Origin: Marthasterias glacialis
Taxonomy: Eukaryota; Echinodermata; Asteroidea; Forcipulatida; Asteriidae
Direction of reading: 5' to 3'
Length of the DNA: 64,000 nucleotides
Assembly (NCBI GenBank): GCA_911728455.2
Contig: OU452235.1
Coordinates: 6,824,090 to 6,888,089, forward strand
Both the position numbers and the translations under genes were made by a program. Numbering within the stretch: position 1 is the stretch's first letter; each line of letters starts with the position of its first letter. Positions 12,303 through 25,742 of this stretch are shown here, in pieces. The notes beneath the pieces were generated by a model. It did not search any database. It saw only the letters and a list, made by a program, of their open reading frames with translations, and had not been told where the DNA came from.

Positions 12303-12777
12303 TAGACCGATCCATTAAGCCCTGCCTACCTTAGCAAGTGCCTAGCAACAGCACATGGTGTGGCTTTCTTGCCACGATCGCGGCAGTGGTTCGGTTGCGG
12401 CCCACACGTATCGGATACACACACAGACATGATTTTCGTGAACAGTATTACTACATGTATTTCGTGGCCCTTTGGGCAGTGCCTTGAGTCCAAAGAACAT
12501 TGCATACATGAACACGGTTAAACTACTGTTACACGGCTGTACAAACTACAAGGACCACTGCTGTGGGATTTTCACTGCCAGAAATACGAGAAACAAATTA
12601 AAGCTAAACAAAAGTAAGTACATTTGTGTGTGCTGTTGTGTGTCAGAACAATGGCGGCGGTTTGTTTACTTTTCTAATGGATGTTTAACGTGTTGGACAT
12701 TTGTCGGACTTTCAGTGGTGCTGTCAAGGCTTTGATTGGTCAATACGTTAGTAGGCGGGGCTTAATGGATCGGTTTA
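12303..12777. mobile_element. MITE with TAGACCGATC terminal inverted repeats (475 bp)
   Basis: The left terminus TAGACCGATCCATTAAGCCC is mirrored by the right terminus, read in reverse as TAAACCGATCCATTAAGCCC. A second, 113-bp member of the family lies at 54134-54246 and shares both the ends and internal TTTGTCGGAC and TTGGTCAA words. It has no transposase and is non-autonomous. A target-site duplication could not be fixed (TA is possible). Confidence 0.8.
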
Positions 12778-12959
12778 TCAGTGGAGCAGCTGGATTAAGC
12801 TAGAAACGTTATATAGAAGGCTTTTTGTTAAATTTCAAAGCGTTCAGTATGTTTCACTCCGGAGTGACAAGCTGTTTGAAAATAATATCTTGGGGAGATA
12901 TAACCCCACGCGAGCATTGCAGAAATATGGACTCAGACTAGAGTGAGGCATGTTGCGCA

Positions 12960-13162
12960 ATAATATTTCACAATATGTGTGTGTGAGTTTGTTTAGGCAT
13001 TCAAACCGGGGACTTATAACAAAAGAGGACAATAGGGTCCCCGATTGGAAAAGGTCCCCAGCTGGAAATCGTGTTCAAAACCAATGGGAGCTGTTGCTAA
13101 AAAGTTAAAGTACAAACAAAAGAGGAACAATAGGAGGTCCCGATTGGAGGTAAATACACACT

Positions 13163-13194
<32 letters not shown>

Positions 13195-13350
13195 TGGGTA
13201 GGCACACACACCGTTGTGGGGACATTTATACAATGGAACAAAGGTCCCCACAACGTTTTTCTTTGTCAAACCCTGTCCCCACAAGGTAATTCAATAGAAA
13301 AGGGAATAATAGAACAACAATAGGGAGTCCCCACAACTCGGTGTTAAAAA

Positions 13351-13387
<37 letters not shown>

Positions 13388-13640
13388 GGTGAGCATGTTT
13401 GACCATATGCTCCGAGAACATTTTACAATAGGGACAATGGGTCCTCACTAGTCAGTTCTTTGTTTTCATGGGTCCTCGGACGACATTTGTGTACAAAACC
13501 AATGGAGATTGCTTCAGTACAGGAACAATAGAATTAACAATAGAAGTCCTCGGACATAATGGTGATTCACGACTGTGTGTGCGCTTAAGTGTGTAGGGGC
13601 ATTCGACATTCAAGCCTGGGATAAAAGTCAATGGATCGCC
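12960..13640. repeat. GTCCCC-rich degenerate minisatellite with two (GT)n tracts
   Basis: The words GGTCCCC, AACAATAG and CAAAACCAATGG recur at roughly 100-130 bp spacing. (GT)n microsatellites lie at about 13161-13191 and 13351-13382. The left 200 bp reappear inverted at about 41905-42085. Open frames through the GT tracts are spurious. Confidence 0.75.
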
Positions 13641-14232
13641 AAATACCTTTTTTGCCAAAGTGCAAAAGTTACGCATCCTCATGGTTCATACTGGAAGTTA
13701 TTAGACCTCCCTGGCTGGTATCAAGTCCTACGTCATATGCAAGCATAATGCAAGTAGGTGTACTAGTTGGGTTCACTTATGGCTCAATAGCTGGCACTCA
13801 TGTTGGGTGTATGCCTAAATTCATCCTAACGCCTCGGCTTTGTGACATCTTCATACATTTTACAAGAGTAAGACAATTATAATGACTTTGTGTGTCGGCA
13901 CAAACATAAGTCTAATGCGTCACGTAGGCTTAGTTGATTTTGCAACGTGGTTAGGATGTTCGGTTATGACGTTCGGGGCCGGCACAGTCGAATGGGAGTT
14001 ATGCGGAAATGACGCCCGGATGACCGACAGGACAGAGTGGGGGGGGGGGGGGGGGGTAAGGAGATTATACCTAGTTTGGGACGTTGCAGCCATCCTGGAA
14101 ACGGCAGTATAATGGGGGTAATATAAAAGACAAAAGAATAGCAAGGGAGGTACAGTGAGATTATTATTTTTAGATTAGATTCAGTAGACCGGGAGTGCAT
14201 AGGCCTTCCACAGAAAAGAAGGGGGGAAAATA
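13641..14232. other. no recognised gene; G-homopolymer
   Basis: No gene is supported. A run of 17 G residues lies at about 14040-14056. Open frames on both strands cross it and are not credible. Confidence 0.4.
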
Positions 14233-14381
14233 CACTGTAAAAACTGGGGCTATAGGCCCATGTGAAAACACCAACATGGTGTTAGTTATCCCCATTGCTT
14301 TATCGTTGGTAAAATTAACACCGTGTTGGTGTTGTCATATAGGTACCAAGAGAATCAAATTAGCACCCAGTTTTTGCAGTG
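14233..14381. mobile_element. MITE with CACTGYAAAAACTGGG ends
   Basis: The left end CACTGTAAAAACTGGG and the right end (reverse complement CACTGCAAAAACTGGG) form a 16-bp terminal inverted repeat around about 150 bp. The interior contains AACACC/GTGTTGGTGTTGTCATAT words. A related segment without both ends lies at about 48299-48405, in intron 1 of protease gene B. Confidence 0.7.
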
Positions 14382-16044
14382 TGATAAGCCCCGAGATCCC
14401 TAAATGAAATGGCCTCACTCAGAATTTACGTTTGAAGGTAAACAGTATGCAAGCTTAATACTTTGCACGAGTGTAATTTAAAAAGCATGTCAGAGGATAA
14501 ACCACAAGGAATGTAGTTTAAAGGGATAGGGCAAAAAATGAAAAGGGGGCATTTGGAGATTAAGCCTCGATGTGCCGAGGTTGGCCTCACAGAAAGAAGC
14601 AAACGAACACAAAGGGCTATACCAGTGGATTAAGCCGGAAGGTAAATATGCCTTACGTAAACAGCATTTCAGGGAGTACGCCTCAAGATAGGTAGTAAAA
14701 TGTGAGTGAATAATCTTCACAAAAAGGGCATAGCCGGTGATGAGCCCGAGAGGTTGAGGTTTATGAACCCTTAAAAAAAATAATAATAAATAAATAAATA
14801 AATAAATAAAAAATAAATAAATAAATAAAACCAAAACAAGCAAAAAAAAATATTAAAAAAAAAACTGCAAAGGACTATAATGTCAGTAAATAGGCCAATA
14901 GATGAATATGGAGTAAAATGGGACCAGTCATGTCGGTGAATATGTCATGAGATAGATATCAGTGAATTATAGAGGCATCACACAAAAAGTATACAAGGGT
15001 ATAGGCCTAGAAGTCGTGAGATAGTTTGACCTCACGTAAGAGTATCTCTAGGGTAAAAAGATTGGTCCTGAGGTAAATATTGTTCGGAAATAGCTCTGGA
15101 CGAAAAACTGAATGGCATCCCCGATAAAGGCCAGAGACGGGCTTTACTTACATTAATAGCATCATTAGGCCTATCAATGGGCCTTCATTTTTAAAGTCGA
15201 GTAAGAACACGAACTTATGGGATTCAAATTGTGTAATTTTCTTGGATATTAATAATCAATTTAAAGTGGATAAGTAGGGAAATCAAATAGTTTATCGTGA
15301 TGGCTTTGCCCAACAAACAATACGCCGAGAAAAAAACACCAAAAGTTTGTGCTCAGCCACAAACAATTCTAAAAAGATCATCGTGCCCAATCCATCAGCT
15401 AATTTTCGGGGTGGGGGGGGGGGGTCGGGGTCGTTTTCAAGAAATGAAAAGTCCAAACGCCGTAACACAACAAGTATTTACATTGCAAATTTATCTGGTT
15501 TATTGTTCAAATGCCTCAGTGTATGTCAGTTTTATTTAATCATTACACATTAGGAAGATGTAACCATTCAACATGTGATTAGTTATGCTACGGGTGACAA
15601 CATGCACAGTTCTTGTTTCATGTTTTGTACATTTCTTTTCCTGTGGCAAACTTCCGACGAAATCAACTTACTGCTCTTTGAACGGGGCTCATGCTTTGCA
15701 CTACATTGTTCAAAGTCTGAAAATTTTCCAAATTATGTTGCTGTTGTTGTTTTACATAAAATGAGGTATATTTTTGATAAGCCAACGGTATTTGTGTTAT
15801 TTTAACAACTCTTAAAATTGCCCAAAAAGGTAGATGTTTTAAGTCATGTACATCTCGAATTTCCTGCCGTTATTTCCAAACATCTAACTGTGAAATTTAA
15901 TTGTAATCAATCCAAAGCTTCACGTCTCCCTGTCATTATTTGAACTCCAACACAATATCAGCTACAGCTTAATTAACAAGCAATAATGGATCGTAAATGC
16001 ATCAGGCATTCCTTTAAACAGCAGTACCGATATATATGTCTGCC
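14382..16044. other. no recognised gene; (AAAT)n tract and a repeat shared with 25.6 kb
   Basis: AT-rich DNA. A (AAAT)n tract spans about 14784-14830. The segment 15120-15255 is shared with 25615-25740, including ATGGGCCTTCATTTTT and TGTGTAATTTTCTTGGATATT; in the second place the hairpin minisatellite begins right at its end. The last 90 bp (15955-16044) are the 3' flank of protease gene A and match the 3' flank of gene B. Confidence 0.5.
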
Positions 16045-19851
<3,807 letters not shown>

Positions 19852-19866
19852 GATGGTTGTTGGTGT

Positions 19867-20790
19867 AGTCACCGTGTCGTTGAACCAATCAGTCAGTCCA
19901 GCTGAAGTGTAGAGGCTTACAAACCGTCAGCTCGCTTTTATAGACTAGATGGTCGGTACGATATGACGTCGGTCGAAAGCATTGACAGATACCGTCGTGT
20001 GTAGAACTCGATTTAGTCTCTCATTATCTTTTAAATTACTTTGTTATCTTTATAACATAATGTCATGTTCACAATAACATATGTCATGTTCACAACTAGA
20101 ATGTTATCTATGGGTTGAAAATTACTGTTGGCACACTTTTCCAATTATTATTTTTTTTTTACAGTTTGCTGAAAATGTTATTGTCTTCATCTTTATACTT
20201 TTTTCTTCTTCTCCGTAAATGTTTCCTTGAAATTGTATTGATAGTGTTATTTTAAGTTACGCTATCGTAGTATACTTAAATGAACACATTGCATTCAAAT
20301 TCCTTTAAAATGTTTGCTATTAATGGAATGACAATAAAGTTCCTACAGTGTGTTGTAATTAGTGATTAGTGATTCAAAAAATATATTGATTTGCCTGTCG
20401 TCAATACAATCAGTGGAAACACACTCTACACAGAAATCATACGGTTCGCCAATTTGTGAAGTCAAATATTTGGGAGTGAAATTGCGGATTGTACCCCGTA
20501 ACGAAATTAAACAAAAACAACACACTTTCAAGAGATATTTCTGTGAATCATTGTATTATACATTTAAAATATTTTTCCAACCATATCCATTTCTAAACAA
20601 CCGCCTTTTATAGCCAAAAAAAACCGCCAAATCAGAAGGCATCGTGTCATTTGGAGTCAGGTTATTCCCAGTCAGCATTCCCACCAATGACTGTTGACAG
20701 AATTTTCCAATTATTAACTTACTCAACCGCGATCACACATATTGATTATTGTTGAAACCGAGGAAGAGTGTCGTTTACAGGGGAAAAACC
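19867..20790 (-). promoter_or_regulatory. upstream region of gene A, parent of three copies elsewhere
   Basis: This is the proximal promoter and upstream DNA of gene A. Parts recur at 21873-22291, 28722-29190 and 39507-40190. Shared landmarks are GAACTCGATTTAGTCTC, ATGTCATGTTCACAAC (twice in tandem), GGGTTGAA and TTCATCTTTATAC. The distal half adds GTTATTCCCAGTCAGCATTCC and CAACCGCGATCACACAT. Apart from the TATA box at 19937-19942, no factor site can be asserted. Confidence 0.75.
19937..19942 (-). promoter_or_regulatory. TATA box of protease gene A
   Basis: TATAAA on the minus strand, in the context GTCTATAAAAGCGAG, lies 86 bp upstream of the start codon at 19851. Gene B has TATAAAAG in a matching context 94-99 bp upstream of its ATG. 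This supports a strong, focused core promoter, as is common for tissue-specific secreted proteases. Confidence 0.8.
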
Positions 20791-20924
20791 CCATCAGTTT
20801 TTTTTTAAGAACTGGTGACAAATCTCATTTTGAATATTTCTTTCAAAATAGTTTCTGGTTGAAGAGCAGAGAGGCTAAGTAACATGTCTCCCAACTGTCA
20901 TTCACGAAAATCAAACTGGCTTTT

Positions 20925-21540
20925 TTTGCAGGGGTGTTAAATTGGTGATAATATTCGTTTGATGTATGATTTGCTCAATTATACGGAGATGAATAAGACT
21001 CCTGGCATGTTTTTGTTTATCGATATTGAGAAAGCTTTTGATTCAGTTTCACATGATTTTATACTTAATATTTTGGAAAGTTTAACTTTGGCCCTTCCAT
21101 ACGAAAAAATGGTTTCGAGTTTTCTACAATGGAGCTAAAGCTTCTGTCTTAGTTAACGGTTTTTGTTTTATCAGAGTCCTTTAAAATAGGCGGTGGTTGT
21201 AGACAAGGTGATAGTCTAAGCCCCTATTTATTTTTATTAAGTGCAGAAATTTCGGGTACAATTATTCGTAGGGATAAGCATTTAAGGGGAATTATAGTTG
21301 ACGGTGACGACACAGTGTTGTATTTAAATGATTCAAAACACTCACTTGATAGAGCTTTTAAAATTCTTAATGAGTTTGCTAGCATTTCTGGTCTTAAAGT
21401 AAATATCGATAAAAACTAACGCGGTGTGGATTGGAGGAAATAAGGGTGGGCAGCAAGGTTTTGATAACCATACATTAAATGTTAACTGGGTTGGTCCTCA
21501 CGGCAGCTTAGAGCACTCGGAATTGATTTTATGGATAATA
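20925..21540 (+). mobile_element. degenerate non-LTR retrotransposon RT fragment (L1/Tx1-like)
   Basis: In shifting plus-strand frames one can read reverse transcriptase landmarks. These are FLFIDIEKAFDSVSHDF (first catalytic Asp region, about 21010-21060), GGCRQGDSLSPYLFLLSAE (about 21190-21245), and a GDDTVLY box followed by an ASISGLKVNIDK segment (about 21300-21415). Downstream, ALGIDF at about 21510-21530 fits the next conserved block of L1/Tx1 elements. Stops and frameshifts between blocks show it is dead. The catalytic box has G in place of the usual A/F-x-D-D lead. The clade assignment is by motif style only. Confidence 0.75.
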
Positions 21541-21872
21541 ATGGATCTTTTCTGAGTCTCGAGCTTTTTAGGTTGAAATCTGGTATAAAGACCAACTTTT
21601 TGGAATACGGTGAAGGCCGTGAAAAAAAATCCAAATTACTCACTGGCGTTCAGCTAAATGTTATTTTTCCTTTTATTCCAGTTAATTTGAAAACACTTTT
21701 ACAAGACAAAAAGGGTTCCACCCGTATATCAATCTCTAACGTCCGAGAAAAAAAAAAGATTAATAGCAAGTTCACTGAAAATGGGAAGCAAAACCGGGTA
21801 CCAGTTTGCAACTATCTAAATGGTCTCTTTTTGGAGTATGCCTTAAACGATCACTGGGGATACAAAATCATA
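21541..21872. other. tail of the LINE remnant; open frame of unknown nature
   Basis: A 126-codon open frame (21531-21911) continues from the LINE fragment and runs into the duplicated protease promoter. Its protein has no recognised domain. I regard it as retroelement-derived DNA and not a gene. Confidence 0.4.
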
Positions 21873-22291
21873 GTGTCGTTGAACCAATCAGTCAGTCCAG
21901 CTGAAGCGTAGAGGCTAACAAACTGGCATCTCGCTTTATAGACTATAGATGGTCGGTACGTTATGGCGGCTGTCATAAGCAGTGACACCGTCGTGTGCAG
22001 AACTCGATTTAGTCTCCCAGAATCTGTTAAATTACTTTATTATCTTAAAAAAAAAACATGTCATGTTCACAATAACAGATGTCATGTTCACAACTAGAAT
22101 TTTATCTATGGGTTGAAAAAGACTGGCACAATTATTTAATCATTAACATTTTAAAACTTTGCTGAAAATGTTATTGTCTTCATCTTTATACGTTTGTTTT
22201 TCTTCTGCGTAAATATTTCCTTTAAATTGTATTGATAGTATTATTTCAAGTTACACTATCGTAGTACTTAAATGAACGCATTGCCTTCAAA
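21873..22291 (-). promoter_or_regulatory. orphan copy of the gene A promoter (P1), TATA box retained
   Basis: This is colinear with 19867-20300, with the TATA box kept (TATAAA on the minus strand at 21935-21940) and the same leader (GAACCAATCAGTCAGTCCAG). Exon 1 is missing: where gene A has its leader and ATG, this copy joins LINE-derived sequence. If active, it would drive minus-strand transcription into the LINE remnant. Confidence 0.8.
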
Positions 22292-24590
22292 TCTCTTAAT
22301 ATACATGCCAATGGGGCATTGTTGTCACAGCCGGAAATTATCAAAACATTTCAACTTCAGGTTTGAACCAGAAGACAAAGTCAAATTGGGGCCATGTCTC
22401 TTCGGCGTTTACGTAGTTTTGCATGACCTTTCTGATGATGTATAGATGGTAGAATTCCATTGTATACTTCAGGAGTTATGATTTTTTGAAATAATAACTT
22501 TGATTTAATGTAATTCAACACCTGATGACGTCATTATGACATCACAACAACGGTTGTGTCTCCTTGCCGTGAACTACCTTATAAAGTTTCAAGTTTGTAT
22601 GACCTTCGAAAGTGTGCATTTGAAAGTAGACAATCGCGAGGGGGAAAAGAGAAACAGCAGAAGTTAAAACTAGAAATAGAGAGTTTGTGGACAAACTCAC
22701 GATGTTCGGCTTGAACGTAATAATGTGATTGCGTCATTGAAAACAAGGTCAATATTGTGTGATGTGCTGATGGGCAAAATTTTTATTATTACCTTGTGTT
22801 GATCTTTAGGCATGAAGGTTAGACATATGAAACTTCAACTTACGGTTTTGAGAGGAACTAAAGGTCAAATGGGGTCACACTTTGTACAAAATTTCTAGAA
22901 GTGCCCGAGAGCTTTAAATTGATGTAATGGTTATTAATGTACCACAGTTCATTAATAAGATACACATTTTTGTATGTACAGCTTATACTTCCAGTTTCGA
23001 CCGGAAGTGAAGGTCAAATGGAATCACACATTGCACAAATTTGTAGAATCGTCGAAGGGCTTTGAAATCAGGTTATTATATAGCATACAAATTTACGCTA
23101 TTCAGATATGAATTTTTATATAAAAAACTACTACTTCCGGTTTTGACCGGAAGTAAAGGTCAAACGGGGTCATACTAAATATGAGATTTGTTTAATACTT
23201 CAAGACCTTTCATATGGTGTAAAGATCATGTATGTAGTATGTATTATTCTTAAGATATGATTATTTTGGCATAAAACTTCATCTTTATGTAATGACGTCA
23301 TCGATGACGTCATCGTTACAAAAAATGTTGCTTTGTCATGTACAAGCTGGTCTAAGTATATAGTTAAAGTCCGTACATGCTTTATTATTTGAGACCGCAT
23401 GAATCATTTTCGTTGTGACGTAACTATGACGTCATGTATCACATTTCTAGAATGGTCCTGAGCCAAAGAAAACATTTTGCATTGAAAGTTTGTTCATATT
23501 TTCATTCACTTAGGCTTTAGAGCCCCAAATAACATGATTTTATCTTTAACTTCCGGTTTCGACCGAAAGTAAAGGTCAAATGAGGTCACGTTGTGAACGA
23601 CATTTGTAGAGCTTTTCAAGACCTTTCATGTAGTGCAAATATCTTGTACGCAGCATTTATGGTTCTCTGCATATGAATTTTCAAATTATTGAACGTTCAT
23701 TTATCTGAATGACGTCATCAGTGAGGTCATCATTCCCAAAACCTTATTGTGCCATCTACTCATTACGGTATATGTACATGATAAGTTTCAAGTTCATACA
23801 AGCTTTACTTTTGTTCAAAATTGCCGAAGGTTCAGAGGGAAAGAAGAAGACGCCGAAAAAATAGAACAATAACATTAGGTTTTCGGCTGAAAGCCGATCT
23901 TCTAAAAAAAAAACTAGACGATTGAGAGTTTGTGCACAAACTCACGGTGTTCGGTAGAACGCAAAGTGATGACGTAATTTATACCTGGGTTATTATCGTG
24001 TAAGTGGTTGCTTCGTTCACTCTCCACCATTCAGTGGGTCAAAGTTTGCCTTTGTTGATGATTTTTATTAATGCATTTTTAAGAAACTAAATCACAACTT
24101 CTGATTTTGACCGGAAGTAAATGTCAAATTTGGTCACAGTCTATGTAACACTTGAGATTAGTTCAACAGTTTTCAGCAGATGAGTCAATCACAACGTACC
24201 AAAATTGCGGTTCTTCAAATATGATTTTTTTTATTATAGTTGAACTTCCGGTTTCAACCCAAAGTAAAGGTCAAATTGGGTGATTTCTTTTGTAAGATTT
24301 GTAGAATGGTTAAAGGGCTTTCAGATTGTATAAAAGTTATTAATGTACTCTTTTTGGAAGCAAAGATATTACTTGAAATATATTTTTGAAAAGTGAAGCT
24401 TCAACTTCCGGTTTTGACCGGATTTAAAGGTCAAATAGGGTCACACTCTGCGATAGGTGTACGGTATTTCAAGGGCTTGCATATGGTGCAAAAATCTCTT
24501 GTGTAACTTGTATGATTCCCCAGATATGATTTTTGAAATATTAAACGATTCTGTAATGTAATGACGTCATCGATGACGTCATCATCTCTG
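22292..24590. repeat. field of CTTCCGG-N-CCGGAAGT / AAAGGTCA repeats with TGACGTCA palindromes
   Basis: At least eight copies of a core with inverted ETS-like halves (ACTTCCGGTTTTGACCGGAAGT) followed by AAAGGTCAAAYGGGGTCACA occur. They lie near 22367, 22840, 22990, 23131, 23550, 24090, 24244 and 24404. Interspersed are perfect palindromes built from TGACGTCA (ATGACGTCATCGATGACGTCAT near 23292 and 24560). Units are about 150-170 bp where they are adjacent. Related copies occur at 5.3-5.7, 33.7 and 55.9-56.1 kb. This is a repeat family and not a gene. Confidence 0.8.
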
Positions 24591-25275
24591 TTTGAGGCAG
24601 TCGGTTTTTAGTGGTTTTGAATAACTTGTTTAATTAAATTTGAATAATTTTGAAACTCCATGTATTCCTCAAGCAGTCAATTCCCTTCAAAACAAGGTAT
24701 CCCCGTTAAAATCAGCCCAGGCACTCTGCCAAAACATGCCATCAGCTCGTCATGCCTCAGGGGAGTCCTATTTCAACCCCTGCGCTAAACAATACGGCCT
24801 TGTTGTTTATTGCACTGTGTCACAAGGCCAGATGTGTGGTCTGATAATGGTCTGCCACAGCATCAATGAATGATGTCGTACCCTTGGTTATGTCTGGCCT
24901 GACATCTCGTGTATCATTTTGAACCAATCCAAAGTCTGTATTGGGGCTGGGGATGGTGGGGGTGGGAAGGTGGGGCTTTAGTGTTATTCGTTTGATACTG
25001 AAAGTTCATCAGCCTTTGATGTCTCGGTGGGTAGACTTTCCCTCTTTTCCTTCCTCAATGCTTGAGGCCTGGAGGTTATAGATACTATTTTCTAGGAATA
25101 AGTTGTGATCAAACACCAGTCGACTGTTAGTTGTGGCATGGTTGTGGTGTGTGTGTTTGGGGGTGAAGTTGGGGGCGGCGGGGTGTCAAAGGCGGGGCTT
25201 AGCGTCAGGGTTGTTTTCTGATAAGAAGCTGTCAGCCACCTTTTGGAATGGCCTGAAAATGAATATATAGTGAAG
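24591..25275. other. no recognised gene
   Basis: No gene is supported. The 77-codon open frame at 24640-24873 has no recognisable motif. GT/G-rich sequence lies at about 24940-24985 and 25140-25180. Confidence 0.4.
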
Positions 25276-25590
25276 GAGAAACCTCTAGAAGATGGTTATA
25301 TGTTCAGATAAATATTTTGAAAACAATTCTGGAAAAGTAACACCGATGCCCTAGGGTACTGCAAACTGCAGTACGGCATATTGGGCATTGTTTATTGGAA
25401 ATAAGGACAGGTTAACAATCTTTCATGATGGGGTGTCTAGATGAACTACTACGGGCCTGATGATGATTTTATAGTGTGGGAAGACCCTCTAGAAGATAAT
25501 TATATGTTCGGATAAACATTTTGAAAAAAATCTGGAAAAGTTACACGGACGCCCTAGGGTACTATAAACAACAGTACGTCATTCCCTTCG
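25276..25590. repeat. tandem duplication, about 190-bp unit
   Basis: The block with CCTCTAGAAGATGGTTATATG, ATTTTGAAAA and GCCCTAGGGTACT at 25276-25390 recurs at 25465-25580 with modest divergence. No coding sense is apparent. Confidence 0.8.
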
Positions 25591-25742
25591 TGTAATTTGA
25601 GCCCTCAATGGAGTCGCAGGGTTTGAAGGCCGGAGCCGGGCATTACTTACAGAAGTACTAGCATCAATGGGCCTTCATTTTTGAAGTCGAGTAAGAATGC
25701 GAACTTATAGCTTCAAATTGTGTAATTTTCTTGGATATTTAC

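Noticed and set aside
13014..13323. Open frames through the GT/CA tracts
   Set aside because: Dinucleotide repeats give spurious Thr-His or Cys-Val runs on both strands. No conserved domain is present.
14490..14843. 117-codon minus-strand open frame rich in Phe, Leu and Ile
   Set aside because: It is created by the (AAAT)n tract at 14784-14830 and has no start context or recognised domain.
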